The notes: generated by a model from the sequence alone, not told the origin. Shown: positions 1 to 8,297, numbered from the stretch's first letter. The stretch is 64,000 bases of DNA from Mageeibacillus sp. UBA1212 (GCA_002309655.1 DBXM01000051.1:11313-75312); one strand, 5' to 3'. Numbers and translations: made by a program.

Positions 1-519
1 TTTGCCGCGCACCGAAGTTCCGGTCGCCGCAATCAGCTCCATAATTCCCGCAGGCGTGCAGGGAAGAAAACCGGGGTCGCCGCAGCAGAGACGGCCGACG
101 TTCACCGGATGGAAGCAGTCCACGTCCTTTTCGGGCGAGATCGCGTTGATGATCTTTTTCTCGTCGATGCCGCGCGGAAGCGGAAGCTGCACGAGAATTC
201 CGTCGATATTCGCGTCGACGTTGAGCCCGCCTATAAGCGAAAGCAGTTCCTCTTCGGAAACGTCCGCGGGAAGCGCGAACTCCAGCGATGTGAAGCCGAC
301 CTCCGCGCAAGCGTTTTTCTTGTTCCGCACGTAGATCTTCGAAGCGGGGTCGTCGCCCGCGATAACAACGGCGAGCGCCGGCTTCCTGCCGGATTTTTCC
401 TCAAACGCAAGCGCCTGTTCGCGAACAACCGTTCTGATCCTTGCCGACACGGCCTTCCCGTTGATTATTTTCCCCGAAAACTCCGGCGCTGCCGCAGCCT
501 CATTTAAAACGTCAGTCAT
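1..519 (-). CDS. folD: FolD bifunctional methylenetetrahydrofolate dehydrogenase/cyclohydrolase (partial, N-terminal part)
   Basis: This is the N-terminal 173 codons of FolD; the C-terminal NADP-binding part lies beyond the left edge (the family is usually about 280-290 residues). FolD interconverts 5,10-methylene-, methenyl- and 10-formyl-tetrahydrofolate in the cytoplasm. Visible family motifs are SKIYVRNKK, with the catalytic Lys of the YxxxK motif, then GILVQLPLP, SPEKDVDCFHPVNVGRL and FLPCTPAGI. The start is ATG at 519, placed one base after the ftsK stop (TGAAATG), so the two genes are very probably cotranscribed and folD may be translationally coupled to ftsK. The family assignment is certain; only the end is missing. 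Confidence 0.96.
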   Translation of the reverse strand, partial: MTDVLNEAAAAPEFSGKIINGKAVSARIRTVVREQALAFEEKSGRKPALAVVIAGDDPASKIYVRNKKNACAEVGFTSLEFALPADVSEEELLSLIGGLNVDANIDGILVQLPLPRGIDEKKIINAISPEKDVDCFHPVNVGRLCCGDPGFLPCTPAGIMELIAATGTSVRGK

Positions 520-520
520 T

Positions 521-3388
521 TCATCCTCTTTTTATAACCTTGCCCGGCTTTCCGCCGACCGATCTCTCGACGTAGCCGTCGTCAACGAGCTTGTCAAAAT
601 AGTTCGCGGCCTTATTGTAGCCGATGTTGAACTGCCTCTGGATTTTCGAGATCGAGACGTCGTCGCGGGAGATCACGAACTCCACGACCTGCTTGTAGAG
701 GTCCTGCGTGTCGTTCTTCGCGCCGCCCTGCTGTTGGCCCTGTCCGCCAACTCCCTGGTCTTCGGCGTTGTCGATGGCCTCGACGATGCTGTCGTCGTAC
801 TTTCCGCCGGCGGTGTTGCTCTTGATGAAGTTCACGACCGCCTCGACGGAATCCGTGTCTGTAAAGCCGTTCTGGATCCTCAGCGTCTTGCCCTCCGCGG
901 GCGCGAAGATCATGTCGCCTTTGCCGAGCAGCTTTTCGCCGCCGGTGGCGTTGAGAATAATCTGCGAGTTGACCTGGTCTGCGACCTTGAGGCAGATTCT
1001 GGAAGGAATGTTGGCCTTGATAAGACCGGTCACAACGTCTCTCGAAGGACGCTGGGTAGCCACGATCAGGTGCATACCGCAGGCGCGCGCCTTCTGCGCA
1101 ATTCTGTTGATCGCGAATTCAACCGATTTTCCGGCGACCATCATAAGGTCGGCCAGCTCGTCGATGAAGATAAGAATCTTCGGCATCGTCTTCCAGCCCT
1201 TGCGGACCGCAAGCGCGTTATAGTCGGTAATGTCCTTCACGTTCCTCTCGGCGAAATACGCGTACCTTCTGTCCATCTCGACCGTCGCCCACGCGAGAGC
1301 CGAAGCGGCTTTTTTAGGATCGGTAACGACAGGAAGCAGCAGGTGCGGCAGTCCGTCGTAGCGCAGGAATTCGACGCTCTTCGGGTCGATCAGAATGAAC
1401 CTGACCTCGTCCGGCGACGCCTTGAAAAGAATGCTCATGATCATTCCGTTCGTGCACACGCTCTTACCGGAGCCGGTGGTACCGCCTATAAGAAGGTGCG
1501 GCATCTTTTCGATGTCTGTGACCACCGGGTTGCCGAGAATGTCCTTGCCCAGCGACGCGGAAACCTTCGAGGAGGAGCGTTTGAAAACGTCAGACGCGAT
1601 TATCTCTCTCAGGAAGACCGTGGATCTTGCCTTGTTCGGAACCTCGATGCCCACCGCGCTCTTGCCGGGAATAGGTGCCTCGATCCTGACCGTTTCCGCG
1701 GCCAGGTAGAACGCGATCTCGTCCGAAAGCTCCTTTATGCGGTTCATCCTGATGCCGACCTTGGGAACGATCTCGTAGCGCGTGACGGTCGGACCCACGT
1801 AGTAGTTGGTGCAGGTTGCCTCCACGCCGTAGTTTTTGAGAGTCGCGATAAGCTTTTCTTTGGTTGCGCTGCACTCCGCAAGGCTCGCGTTGTAGGCGGC
1901 CGTCTTTGAGGCGCCGTCGTACTTCAGCAGGTCTATCGAAGGCAGAACGTAGTTTTTATACGTCTCGTTGTTGAGAACGGGAAGATCGTTCGGACCGAAG
2001 TGGGCCGGCTTTTTATCCTCGGGCGCGTTGTCCTGTTCTTCTTCGTTTTTCGAGTCCGCAGTGGCGTCAGCCGTAGCAGTATTCGCGGTTTTGTCATGCT
2101 GCGCAGCCGTGTCTTCGCCGCCCGCAGTCGTGAATGCGCCGGCATAACCGGACGTGCCGTTGTCCCGCGAAGGCGCCGAAACCGGCTCGCCCAAAGCGTT
2201 CTTTTTTCCCGAAGCGTCGGCAAAATCGATACCCGCAAAAGAAGCCGCGCCTGAGCCGTCGCCCGACTGCATATTTCCGCCTTCACCCGCGGTTGCGTCC
2301 TCGCCCGCAAGCGTCGGACTCTTGAAATAATCATCCGCTCCGGTCAGATCGGCGCCCTCAAACAGGAAGTCGACCTTCCCGCCGTCACCTGAGCCGTCCA
2401 TTCCGTTCTCGGAGCCGAAAACGTCGCTGCTGGAAGGCGTGCTGTTCTCGATGTCGTCATCGTCAAAAACGATTCGGCCGACATTCTCCCTCTTCGTGAA
2501 GAACTCGTCGGTGTAGTGTTCCTTCGGCTTGTTCTCCTCGTCGTCTTCGTTGTTCTGTTCGTCCGCTGCGGTCTTCTGGTCGCCGGGCACCGACACGACC
2601 TTGATCTGGTCGGTGTTCTCCTGCCTGTTCCTGTCGCGTCCGAAAAGCTTCTTGAAACCGTTACCGACAGACGTGCCCACCTTGGAGGTGACGTCGCTGA
2701 CCTTCGTGAAGAACGGCAGCAGCGAGAACTTGAACAGGAGCATCGCGAAAATGAGCGTCAGCGGAACCAGCACGACCAGCGCTCCCACTTTTGAAATGGT
2801 CGCCAACAACGCCGTCGCCACGCCGCCCGCTATAAGTCCGCCTCCGAAGGGACTGACCTCGTGCGACTTCCACAGCGACAGAACGAGCGGCAGGAATTTC
2901 ACCTGACCGTGCTCGGCGATGTAGCTGTCGTAGCAGTTGGAAAGCGAGTGGAAAAGCGCTGTGAGGAACAGGAAAAAGAAGATCATCGCCGCGGTCGTGC
3001 GGCCGGTGAACGTCTGCGACTGGGTGCCTCTCAGGATCGAGAACGACAGCACGAGCACCGCGATTAGAAGCAGTATCGTGCCGATAAGTCCGAACACGCC
3101 GTAAAGGACCTCTTTAACAAAAGATCCCACCAGCCCCGCCTTCCCGAGCATACACACGACTACGAAAACGCACACGGAAACCATCACGATCGCGGTGATT
3201 TCACGGGTGTTCGCGCTTCTGTGCTTGACGGTAACGCGGGCGTCCTGCTTTTCCTCCTTCACGCTCTTCTTTTTGTCGGGCGCCTGCGCCTGGGAAGTCT
3301 TTTTGGTATTTCCGCCGGATTTCCCGTTCTTTTTCTGCGCCGTTCCCGATTTGGTATTGGATTTGGTTTTGTTTTTGTCGGTAGCCAT
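521..3388 (-). CDS. ftsK: FtsK/SpoIIIE family DNA translocase
   Basis: A 955-residue septal DNA translocase that pumps chromosomal DNA during division (or into a forespore). Order: a Lys/Thr-rich cytoplasmic head (1-60), four predicted membrane helices (about 65-225), a long acidic Asp/Glu/Gly/Thr-rich linker (about 260-480), then the motor. Walker A is GGTTGSGKS, Walker B is ILIFIDELAD, and the C-terminal gamma winged helix is present (ISKIQRQFNIGYNKAANYFDKL), so the DNA-sequence-reading domain is intact. The linker is the variable part of this family. It precedes folD by one base and follows the lipoprotein at 3511 by about 120 bp. No strong promoter is visible in that gap, which is compatible with read-through from upstream. 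Confidence 0.96.
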   Translation of the reverse strand: MATDKNKTKSNTKSGTAQKKNGKSGGNTKKTSQAQAPDKKKSVKEEKQDARVTVKHRSANTREITAIVMVSVCVFVVVCMLGKAGLVGSFVKEVLYGVFGLIGTILLLIAVLVLSFSILRGTQSQTFTGRTTAAMIFFFLFLTALFHSLSNCYDSYIAEHGQVKFLPLVLSLWKSHEVSPFGGGLIAGGVATALLATISKVGALVVLVPLTLIFAMLLFKFSLLPFFTKVSDVTSKVGTSVGNGFKKLFGRDRNRQENTDQIKVVSVPGDQKTAADEQNNEDDEENKPKEHYTDEFFTKRENVGRIVFDDDDIENSTPSSSDVFGSENGMDGSGDGGKVDFLFEGADLTGADDYFKSPTLAGEDATAGEGGNMQSGDGSGAASFAGIDFADASGKKNALGEPVSAPSRDNGTSGYAGAFTTAGGEDTAAQHDKTANTATADATADSKNEEEQDNAPEDKKPAHFGPNDLPVLNNETYKNYVLPSIDLLKYDGASKTAAYNASLAECSATKEKLIATLKNYGVEATCTNYYVGPTVTRYEIVPKVGIRMNRIKELSDEIAFYLAAETVRIEAPIPGKSAVGIEVPNKARSTVFLREIIASDVFKRSSSKVSASLGKDILGNPVVTDIEKMPHLLIGGTTGSGKSVCTNGMIMSILFKASPDEVRFILIDPKSVEFLRYDGLPHLLLPVVTDPKKAASALAWATVEMDRRYAYFAERNVKDITDYNALAVRKGWKTMPKILIFIDELADLMMVAGKSVEFAINRIAQKARACGMHLIVATQRPSRDVVTGLIKANIPSRICLKVADQVNSQIILNATGGEKLLGKGDMIFAPAEGKTLRIQNGFTDTDSVEAVVNFIKSNTAGGKYDDSIVEAIDNAEDQGVGGQGQQQGGAKNDTQDLYKQVVEFVISRDDVSISKIQRQFNIGYNKAANYFDKLVDDGYVERSVGGKPGKVIKRG

Positions 3389-3510
3389 GTCTTTCCCTTT
3401 TATCTTTTGTCTTGCGGTTCGTCCGTGAAGCGTGAATGCCCCAAGTACGCCGCCTGTTTATTTCCCGGAAAATTTCCGGAAAATGTTTATTTGTGCCGGA
3501 CTTAAAGTTA

Positions 3511-4593
3511 TTAAATGAAAATGCCGGCAATCGCCGCCTCCGCGTCTTCAAGCAGAGGCCTTATATAATTCTCGGTCTCGGACCTCGCGAATGCGTCCCG
3601 GATTTCGTCGGCGACGCTCTCCTCGAAAGCCGCTCCTTCGGGAACGCCCGCCTCAAGGCAGTACAAAGCGTAAAAACCGCCAGCATCCTCGATAACGTAC
3701 TTCCCGTCCGCTTCATATTCTCCGCAGTCGAAAAACCGTTCAAGCGCTTCGCCGGCCGCCACGGACGAATCCGTTCCGGATTTGTCGTAGAAAAACACCG
3801 CGTCCTCGGACTTTCCGTCGCTTTCCGAGTACTTTTCGACGAAAGCTGTCATGTCCTCCGCCGAAGAAACCTCCGCGAGAACGCCTTTCAGCCACTCAGT
3901 AAAAGCGGCCGCGTCTCTCGTTTTTCCCTGCGCGTCTGCGGGTTTGAAATACGCGTACGCGAACACCGCCGAAAAGAACCTGTCCCTGTTTTCTTCAACA
4001 TACTTCGCGACCGCCCCGCTTCCTGCGTCCGCTTTGGAGGCGAGCTTTTCAGCCAGCAGTTCTGTGCGCTTCAGCATTGCCGCGAACGCAGCGAATTCAT
4101 CTTTCGTCACGCCGTTCGAGCCTTTCGAAAACTCGTCCTCGCTTCCTTCGAAGTCCGAAGCCTCATACGCTGCGGAAACTTCTTTCAGCGCGTTTTCGTA
4201 CGCCGCCGTAACCGCGGGGTCGTCGTCCTTCACGCCTTCCTTTTGGCACATCGAAATCTCGGCGGCAAGTCCGGCTGCGGCGCGCGCGGCCGTAAATCTT
4301 GAGTCAGTCTGAGTTTCTTCGCCCCCCGCGTTATTTCCGGAAAATCTCGACAGCAGCGCGTCGTGTTCTCCGGTTCCGTTCCCGATCAGGAACAGGAACC
4401 TCTCATAGCAGAACTCGTAAACCGGCGTACCGTCCGAAAGCTTGAACAGCACCGCTTTTTCGCTGTTTTCAGAGTTTTCCGCCGTCGGTTCCGGATTGTT
4501 CCCCTTGCCGGCACACCCCGCAAGCAGCGCAATTACAGTAACGACGGCCAGCGCGGTAAGCAGGCAGTTTAAAACCGTTTTTCTGAAGTTCAA
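3511..4593 (-). CDS. Exported lipoprotein, possible SurA/PpiC-type foldase
   Basis: A 360-residue lipoprotein with a basic start, a hydrophobic stretch and a lipobox LLAGC (Cys about 27), followed by an Asn/Glu-rich linker. The body is largely helical and acidic. The stretch around AYFKPADAQGKTRDAAAF...WLKGVLAEV...FVEKYSES, followed by YALYCLEAGVPEGA, resembles the layout of SurA/PpiC-type foldases, in which an N-terminal helical region frames a parvulin-like segment. I cannot show the parvulin fold from sequence alone, so this is inference. It lies 25 bp downstream of the deacetylase-like gene and upstream of ftsK, all on the minus strand, suggesting one cell-envelope transcription unit. Confidence 0.6.
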   Translation of the reverse strand: MNFRKTVLNCLLTALAVVTVIALLAGCAGKGNNPEPTAENSENSEKAVLFKLSDGTPVYEFCYERFLFLIGNGTGEHDALLSRFSGNNAGGEETQTDSRFTAARAAAGLAAEISMCQKEGVKDDDPAVTAAYENALKEVSAAYEASDFEGSEDEFSKGSNGVTKDEFAAFAAMLKRTELLAEKLASKADAGSGAVAKYVEENRDRFFSAVFAYAYFKPADAQGKTRDAAAFTEWLKGVLAEVSSAEDMTAFVEKYSESDGKSEDAVFFYDKSGTDSSVAAGEALERFFDCGEYEADGKYVIEDAGGFYALYCLEAGVPEGAAFEESVADEIRDAFARSETENYIRPLLEDAEAAIAGIFI

Positions 4594-4618
4594 CGTCGCT
4601 CACCCGCCTTTCCGCCGC

Positions 4619-5854
4619 TTACGGCAGCACAAACTCGTAACCCTGCGACCTGGCGTAATCGATGAACCACCCGAGATTTGCGGTCGTAAGTTCAGACGTC
4701 GAGTGGAGGTACAATATGCACCCGGGGAAAAGCGCCGTCTTAAGGATCTCCTTCCCCTGCTCGATTGAAGGCTCTTTCGACGCGTCGTAGTCCATGTACG
4801 CGAACGTCCAGAACACCGTCTTGTACCCGAGGTACTCCGCCAGCACAATGTCGCGCTTAGAAGTCGAGCCGGACGGCGGCCTGAAATAGACCAGGTTGTA
4901 GGAATACCCGAGCTTTGCGTCAAGCCTCCGCTTGAAGTTGTTCATCTCGTTCACGAACGTCTCGCGCGACTCGAACGGCAGCTTGATGTGCCTGTCGCCA
5001 TGCGAACCGATGATGTGACCTTCGTTCACGATTCTCGGCACGAACCTTCCTGACGAGGTCCATATGAACCCGCCTGTCAGGAAGAAGATCGCCTTCACGT
5101 TCTTGGCTTTGAGCGTGTTGAGAACGGTATCCATCGTGCCATCGTCGTAGCCGGCCGTGAACGTTAAACAAATCTTTTTCTCGGTGCTCGTTGGCAGTCT
5201 GTCAAAAGAATTATGCTGCGCGATGAAGCCAAGCGACTCCTGACCGCGGTCCCATATTGCGACCCTCTGCCCGTTTTGATACGTGAACCTGCCGCACGAC
5301 CACTCGGCAGAACTGGGATTTGTATCGGCGAAAAACTCGCTCGAAAGCCCGTTCAGCACCGAAAAGTCGAATTCGCTCGGCTCAATGATCTGCGCACCGC
5401 CACCCGGAACAGCCGTCCTCAAAGTGCCGGGAACCGGCGTCGGCGTTGGCGTCGGCGTAGGTGTGGGCGTAGGAGTAGGTGTGGGCGTAGGAGTCGAGGT
5501 TGGCGTCGGCGTGGGAGTCGGCGTAGGTGTAGGTGTAGGCGTTGGAGTGGAGGTTGGCGTCGGCGTCGGAGTAGGCGTCTCCGTGGGCGTGGGCGTCGGC
5601 GTCGGTTCCGGAGTCGGAACTTCGGTCGGCTCGGGCGTCTCCTCTATAAAAGGCGTTTCAGTCGCGTCCGTTTTATCCGTATCCGCCGCAAGAACGTCGC
5701 CCTTCTGCCTTTGCGGGTCGTTCTCCCTTCCCGTAGCATCCGCGCTGTCCGCCCTGAAAGTTCCTGATACAATCATGAACACAACAACGGCAACGGCAGC
5801 AGCAGCCCCCGCCGCCGACAATATTGATTTGAGCCGGTTCAAACCGTTCTCCAT
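4619..5854 (-). CDS. PdaA-like polysaccharide deacetylase with degenerate active site
   Basis: About 411 residues: one N-terminal membrane anchor, a long Thr/Pro/Glu-rich linker with (TP)n repeats, then a NodB/PdaA-type polysaccharide deacetylase domain. The family removes acetyl groups from muropeptide sugars outside the membrane. Motif 1, normally TFD[D/E]G, reads TFTAGYDDG here, so the catalytic-base Asp and the following metal-ligand position are both replaced. Motif 2 (GSHGDRH, HxxxH) and motif 3 (YFRPPSGS) remain. It may be an inactive, glycan-binding relative of the intact paralog at 6997-8226. The start is ATG 5854, with GGAGGAG seven bases before it. An in-frame GTG at 5875 lacks such a site. 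Confidence 0.85.
   Translation of the reverse strand: MENGLNRLKSILSAAGAAAAVAVVVFMIVSGTFRADSADATGRENDPQRQKGDVLAADTDKTDATETPFIEETPEPTEVPTPEPTPTPTPTETPTPTPTPTSTPTPTPTPTPTPTPTPTSTPTPTPTPTPTPTPTPTPTPVPGTLRTAVPGGGAQIIEPSEFDFSVLNGLSSEFFADTNPSSAEWSCGRFTYQNGQRVAIWDRGQESLGFIAQHNSFDRLPTSTEKKICLTFTAGYDDGTMDTVLNTLKAKNVKAIFFLTGGFIWTSSGRFVPRIVNEGHIIGSHGDRHIKLPFESRETFVNEMNNFKRRLDAKLGYSYNLVYFRPPSGSTSKRDIVLAEYLGYKTVFWTFAYMDYDASKEPSIEQGKEILKTALFPGCILYLHSTSELTTANLGWFIDYARSQGYEFVLP
5427..5630 (-). repeat. Thr-Pro coding hexamer repeats
   Basis: Tandem variants of a six-base unit (ggcgtc / ggcgta / ggtgtg on the plus strand) encode the (TP)n linker of the deacetylase-like protein. The unit length keeps frame on gain or loss of copies, so linker length can vary by slippage. 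It is a coding low-complexity tract, not a CRISPR array. Confidence 0.85.
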
Positions 5855-5881
5855 AAATCTCCTCCGCTCAGTCACGCCCGC

Positions 5882-6580
5882 TCAGTCGGCAAGCACCGTG
5901 AGCCTGAAACTTCTAACCACGTCCTCGATATCGCTCTTGAACATGGCAAATTCTTCCGTTTTATCGTAGGTCACCATCACCATGTAGCAGCACTTCGGCC
6001 TTTTTGCACAGTAGATGTAACCGTAAATGTTCGCTTCGTCGCCGTACCCTTTAAAATACGACGAATATAGGTCGGTATTCTCGCTTCCGACGTTGATAAC
6101 GTCCGCAGTCGTGAACTGAAACCCGGAATAATCGTCCGAAAACAGCCCCTCGCGAATGCGCTTCTCCCAGTCCTCAAGAACCTTCTGAAGCGTCATCTCG
6201 CCGTAGTCGACGCCCTCCTCCGCAAGGTAGTAAAACCTGATTTTCACGCCGTCGTACTTCTGCAGCGAGAACACCACACCGTCAATATCCTTCGTGGCCA
6301 CCGCCGGCGTCAGCACCGAAACCAGCCCTGTCTCCCGGTCCATAAAGAAGCCGCCCTGCCCCTTTTCGGCAGACCAGTCTTCCGGGTAGTCGTACCTGAA
6401 GAAGTACCTCGAAGCGTTGAACGTGAGCTTGCCCTCCGGCGGCTTGTCGTCGATCACCCTCTCAAGCTCCTTGATGACCGGCCAGCTGAAAGCCAGCACG
6501 ACGGCAATAACAAGAATCAGCAGGAACACGAACCGCTTCCCGCCTGTGTTGTTGTGTTTAACTTCTCCGTCGTTTTTCAC
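5882..6580 (-). CDS. Membrane-anchored protein of an unrecognised family (DRxTGL motif)
   Basis: A 232-residue protein with one N-terminal membrane helix (about 16-35) and an extracellular domain. I do not recognise a named family. The segment YDYPEDW...FFMDRETGLVSVLTP matches the layout of the lipoprotein at 20904-21644 (GYRPDW...ILDRDTGLILVMAP), so the two look like distant paralogs. The small mixed alpha/beta shape, ending in a lipid- or membrane-stress-like YMVMVTYDKTEEF, recalls PsbP/Mog1-type domains, but that is only an impression. The start is GTG at 6580 with AAGGAGGG about ten bases upstream. It lies between the two deacetylase genes and seven bases or less from the next gene's possible starts, so it is probably cotranscribed with the deacetylase-like gene downstream. 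Confidence 0.7.
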   Translation of the reverse strand: MKNDGEVKHNNTGGKRFVFLLILVIAVVLAFSWPVIKELERVIDDKPPEGKLTFNASRYFFRYDYPEDWSAEKGQGGFFMDRETGLVSVLTPAVATKDIDGVVFSLQKYDGVKIRFYYLAEEGVDYGEMTLQKVLEDWEKRIREGLFSDDYSGFQFTTADVINVGSENTDLYSSYFKGYGDEANIYGYIYCAKRPKCCYMVMVTYDKTEEFAMFKSDIEDVVRSFRLTVLAD

Positions 6581-6660
6581 GGGACGTGTTCCCTCCTTTC
6601 GGGAATGAGTTTAATGATGAATGTGAGGTGAAATCACCCTCACCGCAAACAAGCTATGTC

Positions 6661-6824
6661 AAAGCGCTAAGTTTTGAGCTATTTTTGCTCGTGCAAACCC
6701 GAAGCTGTATGAATATACTGCGAGAGGTTTGCACAAGCAAAGCAATTCGCTCAGCAATTCGTCGTCAGACACATTAGTCTGATTCTTTTCGAGCGAATTG
6801 CGTAAAGAGCCCGGAATCCGCTTT
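6661..6824 (+). ncRNA. Structured repeat element, copy 1 (unrecognised RNA family)
   Basis: The fold, read on the plus strand, is: closing helix P1 (6661-6666 with 6819-6824); a conserved box GCTAAGTT..GAGCTATTTTT (6666-6686); helix P2 of 15 positions (6684-6698 with 6727-6741, one mismatch); a conserved internal loop CCGAA (6699-6703) opposite GAGAG (6722-6726); an apical 7-position stem with a T-T mismatch (6704-6710 with 6715-6721); helix P3 of 11 perfect pairs (6742-6752 with 6791-6801) starting with AGCAA inside; an inner hairpin TCAGAC/GTCTGA; and box GTAAAGAGC (6802-6810). Copies 2 and 3 share boxes and fold but not helix sequences. I see no clear plus-strand promoter here. It may be an RNA or a MITE-like mobile repeat. 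Confidence 0.65.
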
Positions 6825-6826
6825 TA

Positions 6827-6998
6827 AATGAAAACGCTTAGTTTCGAGCTATTTTTGCGCGTACGGGTCCGAAGGTGTACAAGTGTACTCCGAGAGGCCC
6901 GTCCGCGCAAAGCAATTTGCCGAGCAATTGCCACTGGCACCTTATTTTCACTCTTATACGGCAAATTGCGTAAAGAGCCGAAAGAAAGCGTTTTCATT
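6827..6998 (+). ncRNA. Structured repeat element, copy 2 (unrecognised RNA family)
   Basis: This copy is in tandem with copy 1, two bases away. P1 is a perfect 13-bp helix (6827-6839 with 6986-6998); the conserved box GCTTAGTT..GAGCTATTTTT is at 6836-6856; P2 is 15 positions (6854-6868 with 6897-6911) with a sequence unrelated to copy 1 but still paired. CCGAA/GAGAG loops sit at 6869-6873 and 6892-6896. The apical stem 6874-6880/6885-6891 again has a T-T mismatch at position 3. P3 is 11 perfect pairs (6912-6922 with 6959-6969), AGCAA follows, and box GTAAAGAGC is at 6970-6978. The 3' arm of P1 overlaps the TAA stop codon of the deacetylase on the other strand. Confidence 0.65.
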
Positions 6999-8226
6999 AG
7001 TGGTCGATGCGGCGGATTTCATAACCCTCCGCGCGGATATAATCGATCAAATCGCCCAGCACCGTTGCGTTCGTTGACGAGACAGCGTGCAGCAGGTATA
7101 CGCAGCCGGGGTGCAGCGTATCCTTCATTTTCTGCAGCGACGCAGCAGGTTCAGGCTGGGCAGTTGGCTCGTAGTCGCCGTAGGCGAACGACCAGAATAC
7201 CGAGTAGTATCCGAGGTAGCTTGCGAGCGCAAGGTCTCTCGGGCAGCTGGCGCCCTGGGGCGGCCTGAAGAAAAGCATTGTAAAGTCGTCGCCGAGAACC
7301 TTCTTGAGCTTCCTGTAGACGGAGTTGAGCTCCTCCACAAATTCCTCGTTGGAGAGCGTCGGCATGACCTTGTGGTGTTCCGTGTGAGAGCCGATAAGGT
7401 GCCCTTCGGCGAGCATGCGCTTCATAATGGGAAGAGTCTTGCTGCCCTCGTCGACGAAGCCGCCGGTCACGAAGAAGATCGCCTGAACGTTCTTAGCCTT
7501 AAGGGTGTCGAGAATCTTCTCGGTGTTGCCGTTTTCATATCCGCAGTCGAAGGTCAGATAGCAGACCTTCTGATCGGTGTTCTTGCGGTAGATGCCGCCG
7601 TAGTTTCTGAGGTAGTTGAGCGTGCTCTGGTAGCGGTCCCAGGGATAGGTGACGTTGCCGTTGGCGTCGCGTTTGACGGCGCCCGGATACCAGTCGAAGC
7701 TTCCGTCGGAGCAGTCCTCGAACGCGGTTCTGGGAATGTCATCCAGGAACGAGAAGTCGATATCGGCGGGGTCAATGATTCTCGCTGCGACGTCGTCGAT
7801 TCCGTGAGGCGTTGTAGGATTTGAAGCCGTGGGAGCCGGTGTGGGGGTAGGCGTCGGAGTCGGCGTCGGCGTGGGAGTCGGCGTCGGCGTAGGGGTAGGC
7901 GTGGAAGTCGTGCTTCCCGTCTCCGGAGGAACGTCAGTCGCCGGATTTACGTCGGGAGTAGTTTCCCCGGGAACGGCGGTTTCGTCGCCCTGAGGCAGCG
8001 GAGTGGCTTCCGCGGATTCGGTATTGTCCGCCGGAGCTTCTGTCGGGGTGGCAATCGCCACGTCGTCTGTTGGCGACGGGTTGTTCCTGTTCTTGCCGGT
8101 TTTAACCAGCGCCGCGATTTCGACGCCGATAAAGATGGCAAGAATGAGGATGATTATGATCATAAAAGTCGACTTTTTGTTGCCGCTGAATTTTGAACCT
8201 TTAACGTTTTTATCATTTGCATTCAT
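6997..8226 (-). CDS. pdaA: PdaA-like polysaccharide deacetylase (muramic acid/peptidoglycan type)
   Basis: A 409-residue membrane-anchored enzyme: Lys-rich cytoplasmic start, one membrane helix (about 18-38), a Thr/Pro/Glu linker with (TP)n, then a deacetylase domain close to B. subtilis PdaA (muramic delta-lactam formation in cortex peptidoglycan). Motifs visible: TFDCGYENG (catalytic Asp kept; the second Asp, Glu in PdaA, is Cys here), GSHTEHH (HxxxH), FFRPPQGA, VFWSFAYGDY, and GCVYLLHAVS, the PdaA-like leaving-group His motif. ATG at 8226, preceded by GGGGG nine bases upstream; own promoter at 8298-8326. It is the functional-looking paralog of the gene at 4619. Confidence 0.88.
   Translation of the reverse strand: MNANDKNVKGSKFSGNKKSTFMIIIILILAIFIGVEIAALVKTGKNRNNPSPTDDVAIATPTEAPADNTESAEATPLPQGDETAVPGETTPDVNPATDVPPETGSTTSTPTPTPTPTPTPTPTPTPTPTPAPTASNPTTPHGIDDVAARIIDPADIDFSFLDDIPRTAFEDCSDGSFDWYPGAVKRDANGNVTYPWDRYQSTLNYLRNYGGIYRKNTDQKVCYLTFDCGYENGNTEKILDTLKAKNVQAIFFVTGGFVDEGSKTLPIMKRMLAEGHLIGSHTEHHKVMPTLSNEEFVEELNSVYRKLKKVLGDDFTMLFFRPPQGASCPRDLALASYLGYYSVFWSFAYGDYEPTAQPEPAASLQKMKDTLHPGCVYLLHAVSSTNATVLGDLIDYIRAEGYEIRRIDH
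7836..7908 (-). repeat. Thr-Pro coding hexamer repeats
   Basis: Six-base tandem units (gtcggc / gtaggc on the plus strand) encode the (TP)n linker of the second deacetylase. The same kind of tract occurs at 5427-5630 and 51621-51729, so three surface proteins in the window share this linker style. Confidence 0.85.
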
Positions 8227-8297
8227 AATTAAATACCCCCGGGGCGTTTGTTATGCGTGAACAGAAACATGAAAGCCTCTTATTTGCATACACATTT

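Noticed and set aside
461..1909. A 482-residue plus-strand open frame
   Set aside because: It is antisense to ftsK; the minus frame has Walker A/B motifs and a gamma domain, while the plus frame has no start site or recognisable domain.
5427..5630. Tandem repeats as a possible CRISPR array
   Set aside because: Units are six bases, in frame and encode Thr-Pro; there are no spacers and no cas genes.
6661..6998. Calling the structured repeats HEARO, OMEGA or another named RNA, or a MITE
   Set aside because: No nuclease or transposase gene, target-site duplication or remembered consensus could be matched from sequence alone, so the family is left unnamed.
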